A stretch of DNA of 64,000 nucleotides from Sphingomonas sp. AP4-R1 (lineage in GTDB: Bacteria; Pseudomonadota; Alphaproteobacteria; Sphingomonadales; Sphingomonadaceae). The stretch covers positions 3,362,001-3,426,000 of the forward strand of contig NZ_CP053346.1 in NCBI RefSeq assembly GCF_013113735.1, given 5' to 3'. Shown one piece after another: positions 9,237 to 18,615 of the stretch; position 1 is the first letter of the stretch; every line of letters starts with the position of its first letter. Under the pieces are notes generated by a model. That model was not told the origin of the DNA, searched no databases, and was given only the letters and a program-made list of their open reading frames with translations. A program made the translations under genes and the position numbers.

Positions 9237-9266
9237 GGGATATCCTTATCCTACTTGGGATATCCC
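9237..9266. promoter_or_regulatory. Probable vapBC operator (paired GGGATATCC palindromes)
   Basis: GGGATATCC (9237-9245) and the perfect palindrome GGGATATCCC (9257-9266) begin exactly 20 bp apart, in the 46-bp gap between ybeZ and vapB. Tandem palindromes two helical turns apart are a normal architecture for an antitoxin autorepressor. A promoter here would also drive ybeY and corC. Confidence 0.65.
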
Positions 9267-9272
9267 GTGCCT

Positions 9273-10271
9273 TCAAGCGTCGTCCGGCCCCTCATAGGCC
9301 TGCACGATCTTGCCCACGATCGGGTGGCGGACGACATCGGCCGCGCCGAAGCGGATCGTGGCGATCTCGCCAATGCCCTCCAGCCGGTTGACCGCGTCCG
9401 CCAGGCCCGACTTGCCGATATCGGGCAAGTCGATCTGGCGCGGATCGCCGCACACCACCATCCGGCTGTTCTGGCCGAAGCGGGTGAGGAACATCTTCAT
9501 CTGCGCGGGCGTGGTGTTCTGCGCCTCGTCGAGGATCACGAACGCATCGGAGAGCGTGCGGCCGCGCATGAAGGCGATCGGCGCGATCTCGATCTCGCCG
9601 GACACGATCCGCCGCTCCACCTGCTCGGCCGGGAGCATGTCGTACAGCGCGTCGTAGAGCGGGCGGAGATAGGGATCGACCTTCTCCTTCATGTCGCCGG
9701 GCAGGAAGCCCAGCCGCTCGCCGGCCTCCACCGCCGGGCGCGACAGGATGATGCGCTGCACCGATCCCTGGATCAGCTGCTGCACCGCCTGGGCCACCGC
9801 GACATAGGTCTTGCCGGTGCCCGCCGGGCCGAGCGCGAAGATCAGGTCGGCCGATCCCAGCGCCTCCATGTAGCGCGCCTGCGTGGGCGATCGCGGCACG
9901 ATCGTCTTCTTGCGCGTGCGGATCATCACCTGGGGCGGCGCCGACACATCGTTGCGGATGATGCCGTCCAAAGTCGGCTCGGACGACATCTGGATCACCG
10001 CATCTACCATGCCCGCGTCGATATCCTCGCCGCGCACGATGCGATTGTAGAGGCCGGACAGGACATCCCGCGCGCGGCCCGCCGCCTCGGCCTCACCCTC
10101 GATCTGCAGCTTGTTGCCGCGGGCCGAGATATAGACGCCCAGACGATGCTCTATCGCTATGAGATTCTTGTCATATTCGCCGAAAAGGCGGCCCAGCAAC
10201 TGCGGGCGTTCGAAGCTGATTTCCAGGCGGGCACTGTCGCCTGCGCGGGCGGGGACTGGCTTGCGGCTCAT
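9273..10271 (-). CDS. ybeZ: PhoH-family ATPase YbeZ
   Basis: Cytoplasmic nucleotide-binding partner of YbeY, predicted RNA helicase or ATPase, 332 residues. An N-terminal KH-like region ([22 protein letters not shown]) precedes Walker [10 protein letters not shown] (148-156), a Walker B-like [12 protein letters not shown] segment near 240, and the C-terminal GDPRQIDLP motif. It is the first gene of the operon ybeZ-vapB-vapC-ybeY-corC. No miaB is seen directly upstream; a gap of about 150 bp separates it from msrB. Confidence 0.93.
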   Translation of the reverse strand: MSRKPVPARAGDSARLEISFERPQLLGRLFGEYDKNLIAIEHRLGVYISARGNKLQIEGEAEAAGRARDVLSGLYNRIVRGEDIDAGMVDAVIQMSSEPTLDGIIRNDVSAPPQVMIRTRKKTIVPRSPTQARYMEALGSADLIFALGPAGTGKTYVAVAQAVQQLIQGSVQRIILSRPAVEAGERLGFLPGDMKEKVDPYLRPLYDALYDMLPAEQVERRIVSGEIEIAPIAFMRGRTLSDAFVILDEAQNTTPAQMKMFLTRFGQNSRMVVCGDPRQIDLPDIGKSGLADAVNRLEGIGEIATIRFGAADVVRHPIVGKIVQAYEGPDDA

Positions 10272-10424
10272 CTTGTCCTTTACGGCACGAGTCGATTGGG
10301 AATGTGGGCCCGATGTGTGACGATTGCCAGTGCGATTGTGACGAAAGAGGATCCTGCGTTGCAGATCGGATGGCGGGTGCGACTATTTCGCCTGCATCCG
10401 CAGACCGCCATCGCAAGGGGGCGT

Positions 10425-10916
<492 letters not shown>

Positions 10917-10951
10917 GCGTCTCCTCCCACCCTTATACGGTGGAAAGCCGC

Positions 10952-12100
10952 TCAAGGTTTCACCGACGTCCCGCGCCCGGATTTGAGGACGTTGCGACGG
11001 AACAGCCGCGCGCCGATCCGGACCATCACGGCCAGCGCCGCCACCTGCCACAGCAGGGCGAGCAGATGCGGCCACAAAGCCGGAAACTGCGCGGCGCGAG
11101 CCAGCATCGCGAAGGGCGAGGTCCACGGCACGGCGGCCGCGAGCATCGCCACCGCGCCATCGGGCTTGCCGACCGCGGCGGAGGCGAGTCCGAAGATCAG
11201 CAATTGCGCCATCGTCAGCGGCATCGAAAGCGTCTGAACCTCGCGCACGCTGCCCGCCTGCGCGCCGACGCCGAGATACAGCGCGCCGATCAGCAGATAG
11301 ACGCTCCCGAAATAGACGATGCCGAGCGCCAGGAAGACCGGCCAGCCGACGGCGGGCGCGGGCAGGGCGAATTGCGGCGGCAGGAAACCCGCGAGGACCA
11401 CGCCCACGCTCGTCCACACCGCCACGCCCGTCAGCGACACGCACAGCATCCCCACCAGCTTGCCGAGGAAGATCGCGTCCACCGGCACGGCGGCGGCCAG
11501 CAGCTCGATCACCTTGCTGGATTTCTCCTCGACCAGATTGGAGATCATCATGCCGGCCAACAGCATCGTCAGGAAGAACAGCACGAACTGCGCGCCGCGC
11601 GCGAGATCGAGGCGGCTGTCGTCGCGCTGCTCCGCTTGCACATCGGCGCGGGTGGTGATGTGGACCGGCGGCGGCAGCGCATGGCCCACGGCGCGCTCGG
11701 CCCGCGCGCGATCCACGATCAGGCCGATCCGCCCGGAGAGGCGCGGCAAAGCATCTTCGGGCGCGGAGAGGGTGGGGGCGTCGAGCGAGCCCGTCAGCAC
11801 GGGCTGCTCGCCTTTCTCCGCCTGTCTCTGCAGGCGGGGAAGCGCAGTCTCGCCCAGCCGCTCGGCCAGCACCGCGCGCGCCGCGATCATCGCATCCGCA
11901 TCGGCGCGGGACAGGATGAGCTGGACGGACTGGCCGCTATGGCGGGGCGACGATTGCGTCGCCATGATCGCGCCATAGCCGCCGCCGAACAGCAGGGGCA
12001 CTAGCGGCCCGAGCAGGAAGAATAGGAAGGTGCGCGACCAGACCGTCGCGACATAATCGCGCCGCGCGATCACCCAGGCGGAGCGGAGCAGCCGGCTCAT
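10952..12100 (-). CDS. ABC-2 type exporter permease (NatB-like)
   Basis: Membrane subunit of an ABC exporter, 382 residues. It has one N-terminal transmembrane segment (RTFLFFLLGPLVPLLFGGGYG), a large extracytoplasmic loop rich in charged residues (about 45-180), then five to six C-terminal helices beginning at FVLFFLTMLLAGMMISNLVEEKSSKVIELL, the conserved ABC-2 motif. The start codon overlaps the stop of the ATPase gene by 4 bases. Sodium or drug export is a family guess; the substrate cannot be read from sequence. Confidence 0.87.
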   Translation of the reverse strand: MSRLLRSAWVIARRDYVATVWSRTFLFFLLGPLVPLLFGGGYGAIMATQSSPRHSGQSVQLILSRADADAMIAARAVLAERLGETALPRLQRQAEKGEQPVLTGSLDAPTLSAPEDALPRLSGRIGLIVDRARAERAVGHALPPPVHITTRADVQAEQRDDSRLDLARGAQFVLFFLTMLLAGMMISNLVEEKSSKVIELLAAAVPVDAIFLGKLVGMLCVSLTGVAVWTSVGVVLAGFLPPQFALPAPAVGWPVFLALGIVYFGSVYLLIGALYLGVGAQAGSVREVQTLSMPLTMAQLLIFGLASAAVGKPDGAVAMLAAAVPWTSPFAMLARAAQFPALWPHLLALLWQVAALAVMVRIGARLFRRNVLKSGRGTSVKP

Positions 12101-13008
12101 GTGGTCGGCTCCGCTTCTGGTTCGGCGCCGACGATCGCGACGAACGCCTCGTGCAAACTGGGCGGCTCGATCGCGAGCGTCTCGATCCCGGCTCGCGCCG
12201 CGATCAGGGCGGCCAGCAAGGGTTCGATGCCCTCCTGGGGAAGCTGGAACTCCCACGCGCCCTCGCGCTGGACGGCATCGGCCGGGAGCGCCGCGCGCCA
12301 CGGCCCGTCTGCCGCGCGCGTGGCGAGGCGCACGCGTGAAGGCAGGCGGCCGCGCGCTTCGTCGATCTCGCCCTCGAACCGTACCTGGCCGCCGGCGATG
12401 ATCGCGATCCGCTCGCACAGCCGCTCGGCATGCGCGATGACATGCGTGGAGAAAAGGATCGTGGCGCCCGCCGCCGCCTGTGCGCGGATCAGCCCTTCCA
12501 GCCTCTGCTGGTTGATCGCGTCGAGGCCCGAAAAAGGCTCGTCCAGCACGATCAGGCGCGGGTGGTGGACGATCGTGCCGAGCAACTGGACAAGCTGCGC
12601 CATGCCCTTGGACAGCGTCCGGATCGCGCGGTCGGCGGGCAGGCTATGTTCGGCCAGCAAAGCGACCGCGCGACGGCGCCCCTCGGCCAGCGGCAGCCCG
12701 CGCAGCGCGCCCATGAAGGCGATCGCCTCGCGCGCCGTCATGCCTGGATAAAGCCCGCGCTCCTCGGGCAGATAGCCGACCAAAGGCGCCACCGCGAGCG
12801 GATCGGCCGCCCCGAGCAGGCAGCGTTCGCCGCCATCGGGATCGATGATGCCGAGCAGCATGCGCAGCGTGGTCGTCTTGCCCGCGCCATTGGGGCCGAG
12901 AATGCCGTAGATGCTGCCCGCCGGCACCGCGAGATCGATCCCGCTGATGGCGGCCATGCCGCCGAACGTCTTCGTGAGCCCTGTGGCCGTGATGGCGAGA
13001 TCGCGCAT
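12097..13008 (-). CDS. ABC exporter ATP-binding protein (NatA-like)
   Basis: ATPase of 303 residues pairing with the coupled ABC-2 permease. Walker A is GPNGAGKTT and the signature region is the divergent LSKGMAQLVQL. Walker B is LIVLDEPFSGLD, followed by the switch His in STHVIAHAERL. The C-terminal extension of about 90 residues after the NBD is typical of DrrA/NatA-type exporters (DUF4162-like). It overlaps the permease gene by 4 bases. Confidence 0.9.
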   Translation of the reverse strand: MRDLAITATGLTKTFGGMAAISGIDLAVPAGSIYGILGPNGAGKTTTLRMLLGIIDPDGGERCLLGAADPLAVAPLVGYLPEERGLYPGMTAREAIAFMGALRGLPLAEGRRRAVALLAEHSLPADRAIRTLSKGMAQLVQLLGTIVHHPRLIVLDEPFSGLDAINQQRLEGLIRAQAAAGATILFSTHVIAHAERLCERIAIIAGGQVRFEGEIDEARGRLPSRVRLATRAADGPWRAALPADAVQREGAWEFQLPQEGIEPLLAALIAARAGIETLAIEPPSLHEAFVAIVGAEPEAEPTT

Positions 13009-13081
13009 GGGGAGGCGCTCATAGCCCTGCGCCGTGCCGCATGCCAGCGGGGCTTGGCGTTCCGCTATCGTTCCACCCGAC

Positions 13082-13177
13082 CGTCACCCAGACTTGTTCC
13101 GGGGCCACCGGGCGACAAGCGCAGCAGGCCGAGGCGTGCGAGGAAAGGTGGATGCCGGAACAAGTCCGGCATGACGA
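13082..13177. repeat. Intergenic inverted-repeat element (ACTTGTTCCGG type)
   Basis: Arms at 13082-13102 (CGTCACCCAGACTTGTTCCGG) and 13150-13176 (ending CAAGTCCGGCATGACG) are imperfect reverse complements. It lies between the divergent ABC-exporter and queG genes. It is related in sequence to the element at 14408-14493, on the other side of queG. Confidence 0.7.
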
Positions 13178-13224
13178 AGAACGAGAGGGGCGGCGCTCCG
13201 CCCTGAACCTGCTAAGGCCCCTTC

Positions 13225-14355
13225 GTGCCTGACACCCCGACCCTCGAAGACCGCCTGAAGGCCGAGGCTGCGCGTCTTGGCTTCGTCCAGTGCGGGATCG
13301 CCTCGGTCACGCCGGGCTGGCAGGCGGGCGAGCGGCTGCATGCCTGGATCGCGGAGGGCGCGCATGGCGAGATGGGCTGGATGGAGGAGCGCGCCGATCA
13401 ACGCGCGCACCCCACGGCCCTGTGGTCCGACGCGCGATCGGCGGTGATGCTGGGCATGAGCTACGCCCCGCCCGCCGATCCGATGCTGCTGGCGGACGAG
13501 GCCGACATCGGCCGCATCTCGGTCTATGCGCAGGGGCAGGATTATCACGACATCGTGAAGAAGGCGCTGAAGGCGCTCGCCCGCTGGCTGGTCGCGCAGG
13601 GGCAGGCGCTGGAGCTGAAGGTGTTCGTCGATACCGCGCCGGTGATGGAAAAGCCGCTGGCGATGCGCGCGGGGCTGGGCTGGCAGGGCAAGCACACCAA
13701 TGTCGTCAGCCGCGAGCATGGCAGCTGGCTGCTGCTCGGCGCGATCCTCACCAATCTGGATCTCGCGCCCGATCCGGCGGCCGAGGATCGCTGCGGATCG
13801 TGCGACGCCTGCCAGCGCATCTGCCCCACGCAGGCCTTTCCCGAGCCCTATCGTCTGGATGCACGACGCTGCATCTCCTACTTAACGATCGAGCATAAGG
13901 GCCCGATACCGCGCGAGTTTCGGGAGGCGATCGGCAATCATGTCTATGGCTGCGACGATTGCCTCGCCATCTGCCCCTGGAACAAGTTCGCCGAGGGGGC
14001 CCACGCCAACCGCGCCTTCGCCGCCCGCGCCGAACTCGCCGCGCCCGAACTGGCGGACCTGCTCGCGCTGGACGAGCCCGCCTTCCGGCAGGTGTTCGCC
14101 GGCTCCCCGATCAAGCGCATCGGCCGCGACCGGATGGTGCGGAACGCCCTGATCTGCGCGGGCAACAGCGGAGACGAAGCGCTGACGGCCGCCGCCGAAC
14201 GCCTGCTCGACGATCCGGCGCCCGTGGTGCGCGGCGCCGCGATCTGGGCGCTGGGGAAACTCGATCCGGAACGAGCGAGGGCGGCGGCGTGGAAGAAGGG
14301 CGTTGAGACCGAAACGTCGGTGATCGAAGAGTGGGATGCGCTCCGTTCGGGGTGA
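13225..14355 (+). CDS. queG: Epoxyqueuosine reductase QueG
   Basis: Cobalamin- and Fe-S-dependent reductase for the last step of queuosine synthesis in tRNA, 376 residues. It uses a GTG start at 13225. A conserved N-terminal domain includes WQGKHTNVVSREHGSWLLLG. Two [4Fe-4S] cluster motifs are visible in CGSCDACQRICPT and CDDCLAICPW. The C-terminal region is a HEAT-repeat-like tail (LICAGNSGDEALTAAAERLLDD). It stands alone, flanked on both sides by palindromic intergenic elements. Confidence 0.95.
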   Translation: MPDTPTLEDRLKAEAARLGFVQCGIASVTPGWQAGERLHAWIAEGAHGEMGWMEERADQRAHPTALWSDARSAVMLGMSYAPPADPMLLADEADIGRISVYAQGQDYHDIVKKALKALARWLVAQGQALELKVFVDTAPVMEKPLAMRAGLGWQGKHTNVVSREHGSWLLLGAILTNLDLAPDPAAEDRCGSCDACQRICPTQAFPEPYRLDARRCISYLTIEHKGPIPREFREAIGNHVYGCDDCLAICPWNKFAEGAHANRAFAARAELAAPELADLLALDEPAFRQVFAGSPIKRIGRDRMVRNALICAGNSGDEALTAAAERLLDDPAPVVRGAAIWALGKLDPERARAAAWKKGVETETSVIEEWDALRSG

Positions 14356-14407
14356 GTACCCGACGCCGCCGGTCGTCCATGGCCTCGCGGCGCACCTTCC
14401 CGAACCC

Positions 14408-14493
14408 CGTCACCCCGGACTTGATCCGGGGTGACGCTTCCTCGATCGCCCTGCAGAAGAAAAGCGGGATCCCGGATCAAGTCCGGGATGACG
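14408..14493. repeat. Intergenic inverted-repeat element (GGACTTGATCCGGG type)
   Basis: The left arm (14408-14436) is itself a palindrome, GTCACCCCGGA facing TCCGGGGTGAC. The right arm (14466-14493) is its imperfect reverse complement, ending GTCCGGGATGACG. It lies between queG and the next small gene and resembles a common alphaproteobacterial intergenic element. Confidence 0.75.
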
Positions 14494-14549
14494 AGCGAGG
14501 AATGGCGGCTATCGCCCCAATAGCGGTCGTACATCGATCGGGCTAACCG

Positions 14550-14831
14550 ATGCACATGGCAAACCTGCTGCATGAATATTGGGAGAACCAAAACGGGGGC
14601 GAGTTCGGCCCCGTTCGCGAGCGCGCCGACCAGCTGCGCTCGATCCTCACACCCGGCGCTCGCCTCGTTTTCAGCGTTCACGCGTCGTCATGGCATCAAG
14701 CGATGCGGATGCACAACGACCGGCTTGGTTACGGCGAATACCAGCCGACCGAAGGCGTTCCCGACCACTTCTATAGCGAGGAAGAAGTGGCGGAGCAGGA
14801 CGCCTACCTGACAAACAGGACTGTCCGCTAA
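14550..14831 (+). CDS. Small hypothetical protein
   Basis: I do not recognise this 93-residue protein. It is soluble, with no signal peptide or membrane segment, rich in Glu, Asn and His. The central LTPGARLVFSVHASSWHQAM may form a beta-hairpin core, and the C-terminus is acidic. Starts at 14550 or 14556 (MANLLHEYW) are possible. Base composition is lower in GC than its neighbours. It could be a recently acquired or lineage-specific gene, or a false positive. Confidence 0.4.
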   Translation: MHMANLLHEYWENQNGGEFGPVRERADQLRSILTPGARLVFSVHASSWHQAMRMHNDRLGYGEYQPTEGVPDHFYSEEEVAEQDAYLTNRTVR

Positions 14832-14897
14832 CCACCCTCAGCAGCCGTTGACCGACAGCCATTCCCGCCGCGCCCCCGACCACCTAAAAGCTCCCTT

Positions 14898-15278
14898 ATG
14901 CGCGCCATTCATCACATCGCGATCATCTGCTCCGATTATGATCGCTCGAAGCATTTCTACACCCAGGTGCTGGGCTTCCCCGTCCTCGCCGAAGCCTATC
15001 GGGCCGAGCGGGACTCATGGAAATGCGATCTCGACGCGGGCAATGCCCAGATCGAGCTGTTCTCCTTCCCGTCGCCGCCCGCGCGGGTGAGCCGCCCGGA
15101 GGCGTGCGGTCTGCGCCACCTCGCCTTCGTCGTCGACGATATCGCGGCCGAGGTGGCGCGGCTGGAAAGCCACGGCATCGTGACGGAGCCGGTGCGGATC
15201 GATCCCTACACCGATCGCAAATTCACCTTCTTTGCCGACCCAGACGGCCTGCCGCTGGAGCTGTACGAGGCGGCCTGA
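14898..15278 (+). CDS. VOC-family protein, GloA2/YaeR type
   Basis: Glyoxalase/bleomycin-resistance-fold protein of 126 residues with two beta-alpha-beta-beta-beta modules. Metal-ligand candidates are H5 or H6 in the IHHIAI strand, E54 in QIELFSFP, H74 in LRHLAFVVDD and E122 in LPLELYEA. The family is the SMU1112c/YaeR group of lyase-like proteins with no firmly assigned reaction. Its 3' end overlaps the convergent lipoprotein gene by 56 bp. Confidence 0.85.
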   Translation: MRAIHHIAIICSDYDRSKHFYTQVLGFPVLAEAYRAERDSWKCDLDAGNAQIELFSFPSPPARVSRPEACGLRHLAFVVDDIAAEVARLESHGIVTEPVRIDPYTDRKFTFFADPDGLPLELYEAA

Positions 15279-15654
15279 CCGGCTCGGCCGTGCGCGCCAG
15301 CGAGGCGATGCACGAGGCGCGATCGAAATCGGCGCCGGTGGGCGTGCGCGTGTCGATCCACGTCACCTTGGGTTCGCCGCCGCCCGCCGGCGGATAGAGA
15401 TAGGTATCCAGCACGCAGGCGGGCGAGCGATATTGCAGCTTGCGCCCGCTCCCCTCGCGTATGTCGAGCGCGGCCGGCCCGAACAGGGTGGTCAGCGTCG
15501 GAGCGGTCTGCCCCATCACGCGATCGAGGCCCAGAGCGGGCGCCGCCGGGCGCAGCGGCGGCGGTGGCGGCGTCGAGACGGGCGGCGCGGTCGGCCCGCA
15601 GGCGGCGAGCGCCAGCACGAGCAGAAGCGGGGAGGCGGGATGGAAACGCTGCAT
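15223..15654 (-). CDS. Putative lipoprotein
   Basis: Predicted 143-residue lipoprotein: MQRFHPASPLLLVLALAAC gives a signal with lipobox LALAAC, then a Pro-rich linker and a small domain with two Cys (SPACVLDTYLY and DRASCIASL). The start at 15654 is chosen because it creates the lipobox; an in-frame ATG 12 codons upstream does not. Function unknown. The C-terminal 18 codons run antisense over the end of the VOC gene, so the true 3' end should be checked. Confidence 0.7.
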   Translation of the reverse strand: MQRFHPASPLLLVLALAACGPTAPPVSTPPPPPLRPAAPALGLDRVMGQTAPTLTTLFGPAALDIREGSGRKLQYRSPACVLDTYLYPPAGGGEPKVTWIDTRTPTGADFDRASCIASLARTAEPVRPPRTAPAAGRLGRQRR

Positions 15655-15750
15655 CCTTCGCTCTCTTGCGCCCCCGCTGCGCCAGGGCAAGCCGGTTGCC
15701 GCCGGGGCGCGCTGTCTCTAGGCCGGAGCGATCATTCCTCGGAGACATTT

Positions 15751-16746
15751 GTGAGCGAACCCACCATCGATATCGTCGCCATCGGCAATGCCATCGTCGA
15801 CGTTCTGGCCTCGGCCGACGACGCATTCCTGACGCAGCATGGCATGTCCAAGGGCTCGATGCGGCTGATCGATGCCGATCAGGCGAAGGGCCTCTATGAT
15901 GCGATGGGCTCCGCGCGCGAGATCAGCGGCGGGTCGGCGGCGAACACGCTGGCGGGCGCCGCCTCGCTCGGCGCCAAGTGCGCGTTCATCGGCCAGGTCG
16001 CGACCGATCAGCTGGGCGAAGTCTTCACGCACGACATCCGTGCGCAGGGCGTCACCTTCGTCACCCCGGCCCGCGAACTGGAAGCGCCGACAGCGCGCTG
16101 CCTGATCCTCGTCTCGGAGGATGGCCAGCGCACGATGAACACCTATCTCGGCGCCGCCCAATATCTGCCGCAGGACGCGATCGTCGAGGCCGAGATCGCC
16201 AATGCCAAGGTGCTGCTGCTCGAAGGCTATCTGTGGGATCCGGCCGAGCCGCGCGAGGCGATGAAGCGCGCGATCCGCATGGCCAAGGCCGCTGGCCGCA
16301 AGGTGGCGCTGGGCGTGTCGGCGGTGTTCTGCATCCTCAACCACCGCGCCGATTTCCTGGCGATGCTGGATGCGGGCGACATCGACATCCTGTTCGCCAA
16401 TGAAGAGGAAGTGCTGGCGCTGGCGGGCACCGAGAATTTCGACGAGGCGGTGGCCTTCGCGGCCTCGAAGGTGGAACTGCTCGTCACGACGCGCGGCGCG
16501 GACGGCGCGATCGCCGTGGCAGGTGGCGAAACCGCCAGCGTTCCCGCCGAGCCGATCGAGAAGATCGTGGATACGACGGGCGCGGGCGATCTGTTCTCGG
16601 CCGGCTTCCTCGTGGGCTATGTGAACGGCAAGGGGCTGGAAGAGAGCCTGCGCATGGGCGCGATCGCCGCCGCTGAAGTCATCTCCCACTGGGGTGCGCG
16701 GCCCGAAGTGGCGCTGGACAAGCTCATCGCCGAGAAGCTGGGCTGA
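15751..16746 (+). CDS. PfkB-family sugar/nucleoside kinase, probable adenosine kinase
   Basis: Ribokinase-fold kinase of 331 residues. The GTG start at 15751 is chosen because the family N-terminus (IDIVAIGNAIVDVLA) follows at once. The N-terminal PfkB signature region GGSAANTLAGAASLGAKCAFIG and the C-terminal DTTGAGDLFSAGFLVGY (catalytic Asp in the GAGD motif near residue 278) are both present. Alphaproteobacterial proteins of this type are usually annotated as adenosine kinase. It ends before a strong bidirectional terminator. Confidence 0.88.
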   Translation: MSEPTIDIVAIGNAIVDVLASADDAFLTQHGMSKGSMRLIDADQAKGLYDAMGSAREISGGSAANTLAGAASLGAKCAFIGQVATDQLGEVFTHDIRAQGVTFVTPARELEAPTARCLILVSEDGQRTMNTYLGAAQYLPQDAIVEAEIANAKVLLLEGYLWDPAEPREAMKRAIRMAKAAGRKVALGVSAVFCILNHRADFLAMLDAGDIDILFANEEEVLALAGTENFDEAVAFAASKVELLVTTRGADGAIAVAGGETASVPAEPIEKIVDTTGAGDLFSAGFLVGYVNGKGLEESLRMGAIAAAEVISHWGARPEVALDKLIAEKLG

Positions 16747-16762
16747 TCTTTCCCTGAAAGCC

Positions 16763-16834
16763 CGTCTCCTCCGCGGTCTCCGCGCCTTCGCGCGCAAAAA
16801 CGGTTCACGCGGAGGCGCGGAGGCGCGGAGAAGG
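16763..16834. repeat. Intergenic inverted-repeat element (CTCCGCGCCTCCGCG type)
   Basis: The left arm 16763-16793 and the right arm 16803-16834 (GTTCACGCGGAGGCGCGG repeated into GGAGAAGG) form an imperfect long hairpin. It belongs to a different sequence type from the other elements in this window. Confidence 0.6.
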
Positions 16835-16884
16835 TTGGTTCGAGGCTGTACTGCCGGTCAGGATCTGACGGGGCAGAGGCATAA

Positions 16885-16918
16885 AAAAGGGGCGCTCCCT
16901 CGCGGGGGCGCCCCTTTT
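16885..16918. terminator. Bidirectional intrinsic terminator
   Basis: Perfect 11-bp stem AAAAGGGGCGC (16885-16895) and GCGCCCCTTTT (16908-16918), with A and T runs on the two sides. It lies between the convergent adenosine kinase and amino-acid permease genes, so it can stop transcription from both. Confidence 0.9.
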
Positions 16919-16935
16919 GTTTGCGCGATGATGCC

Positions 16936-18450
16936 TCAGTGCGTGCCGGGCACGTCCACATAGGCATCGGGCTCGGCGACATCGATGATGCCCCGGCCGA
17001 GGTTCGAGCGGCTGCGGCTGTAGAGGAAATAGACGACCAGGCCGACGGCCGCCCAGCCGAAGAACAGCAGGATCGTTTCCTTCGACAGACTGAAGAACAG
17101 ATAGACGCAGCCGATGATCGAAACCGGCGCCGTCACCATGATGAACGGCGTGCGGAACGGGCGGTGGCGCGTCGGATCGGTCTTGCGCAGCACCATCACC
17201 GCGATCGAGACGGCGGCAAAGGCGAAGAGCGTGCCCGAATTGGACACGTCCGCCAGCAGGCCGACCGGGAAGAAGGCGGCGAAGAGCGTTACGAACACGC
17301 CCGTCAGGATCGTGATGACGTGCGGGGTGTGGAAGCGCGGATGGATCTTCGAGAAGAATTCCGGCAGCAGGCCGTCGCGGCTCATCACGAAGAAGATGCG
17401 CGTCTGGCCGAACATCATCATGAGGATGACCGAGGGCAGGGCGATGATCGCGGCCGCACCCACCAGCCAGCCGACGAACGGGAAGCCGACCTGCTTCAGC
17501 GTCCAGGCCAGCGCCTCCTTCGAGCAGACGACCGCCTGTTCGTGGATCGCGGAGCAGGCGGCCGAAAGAGCCGGCGTGCCGGGCGACAGCACTTCGTGGT
17601 TGGGGCCGAACACCGGCTGCGCTCCGACCGTGCCGATCACGCCCGAGGCGACCAGCATGTAGAAGATCGTGCAGATGGCGAGGCTGCCGATCAGGCCGAT
17701 CGGCATGTTGCGCTGCGGGTTCTTGGTTTCCTCGGCCGCGGTGGAGACGGCGTCGAAGCCCACATAGGCGAAGAAGATCGAGGCGGCGGCGCCCGAAATG
17801 CCGGCGAAGCCGAGCGGAGCGAAGGGCGTGAACTGGCCGGTGCGGATCACCGGGATCGTCAGGATCACGAACATCGAAAGCGCGAGGATCTTCACCGCGA
17901 CCAGCACGGCGTTGACCGAGGCGCTCTCCTTCGTGCCCTTCACCAGCAACGCGGTGATCACGGCCGCGATCAGCATTGCCGGCAGGTTGATGCTGCCGCC
18001 GTCAAACGGGCCGCGCACCAGATCGTGCGGGATCGTGATGTTGAAGCTCGTATTGAGCCAGCCGATGAAATAGCCCGACCAGCCGACCGAGACGGCGCCC
18101 GCCGCGATCGCATATTCGAGGATCAGCGCCCAGCCGACCATCCAGGCGACCAGTTCGCCCATCACCGCATAGCTATAGGTGTAGGCGGAGCCCGAGACGG
18201 GCACCATCGCCGACATCTCGGCATAGCAGAGCGCCGCCACCGCGCAGACGAAGCCGGCGATGACGAAGGAGAGCATCATGCCCGGCCCCGCCTTCTGCGC
18301 GGCCTCGGCCGTCAGCACGAAGATACCGGTGCCGATGACGGCGCCGATGCCGAGCATGGTGAGCTGGAAAGCGCCGAGGGAACGCGTCAGGGATTTCTTC
18401 TGGGCCGTCGCCAATATGGCATCCAGCGGTTTGACGCGTCCGAATATCAT
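16936..18450 (-). CDS. Amino acid permease, APC superfamily (CAT/YfnA-like)
   Basis: Inner-membrane amino-acid transporter, 504 residues with about 12 to 14 predicted helices. The first helix carries the APC substrate-binding GIGAVIGTGIFVLTA motif. FFAYVGFDAVSTAAEETKNPQRNMPIG is the conserved cationic-amino-acid-transporter segment around helix 6. An extra loop with two Cys (AACSAIHEQAVVCSKEA) is present. Substrate specificity within the family cannot be read. Confidence 0.9.
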   Translation of the reverse strand: MIFGRVKPLDAILATAQKKSLTRSLGAFQLTMLGIGAVIGTGIFVLTAEAAQKAGPGMMLSFVIAGFVCAVAALCYAEMSAMVPVSGSAYTYSYAVMGELVAWMVGWALILEYAIAAGAVSVGWSGYFIGWLNTSFNITIPHDLVRGPFDGGSINLPAMLIAAVITALLVKGTKESASVNAVLVAVKILALSMFVILTIPVIRTGQFTPFAPLGFAGISGAAASIFFAYVGFDAVSTAAEETKNPQRNMPIGLIGSLAICTIFYMLVASGVIGTVGAQPVFGPNHEVLSPGTPALSAACSAIHEQAVVCSKEALAWTLKQVGFPFVGWLVGAAAIIALPSVILMMMFGQTRIFFVMSRDGLLPEFFSKIHPRFHTPHVITILTGVFVTLFAAFFPVGLLADVSNSGTLFAFAAVSIAVMVLRKTDPTRHRPFRTPFIMVTAPVSIIGCVYLFFSLSKETILLFFGWAAVGLVVYFLYSRSRSNLGRGIIDVAEPDAYVDVPGTH

Positions 18451-18615
18451 GCAGATTCCCTTTTTTGCCCGGCTTGCGTGGCGGGCCGTTGCCGGAAGAG
18501 TAGCTCCAAAAGCGGAACGCGCAACTGTTTAGCGATATGGCGGCCATTCACGGCCTTCGCATCGCTTTCCGGCAAGAAGCGATCGAAGCGGCTTGGATTC
18601 CGTTTCGGCGCTGGA

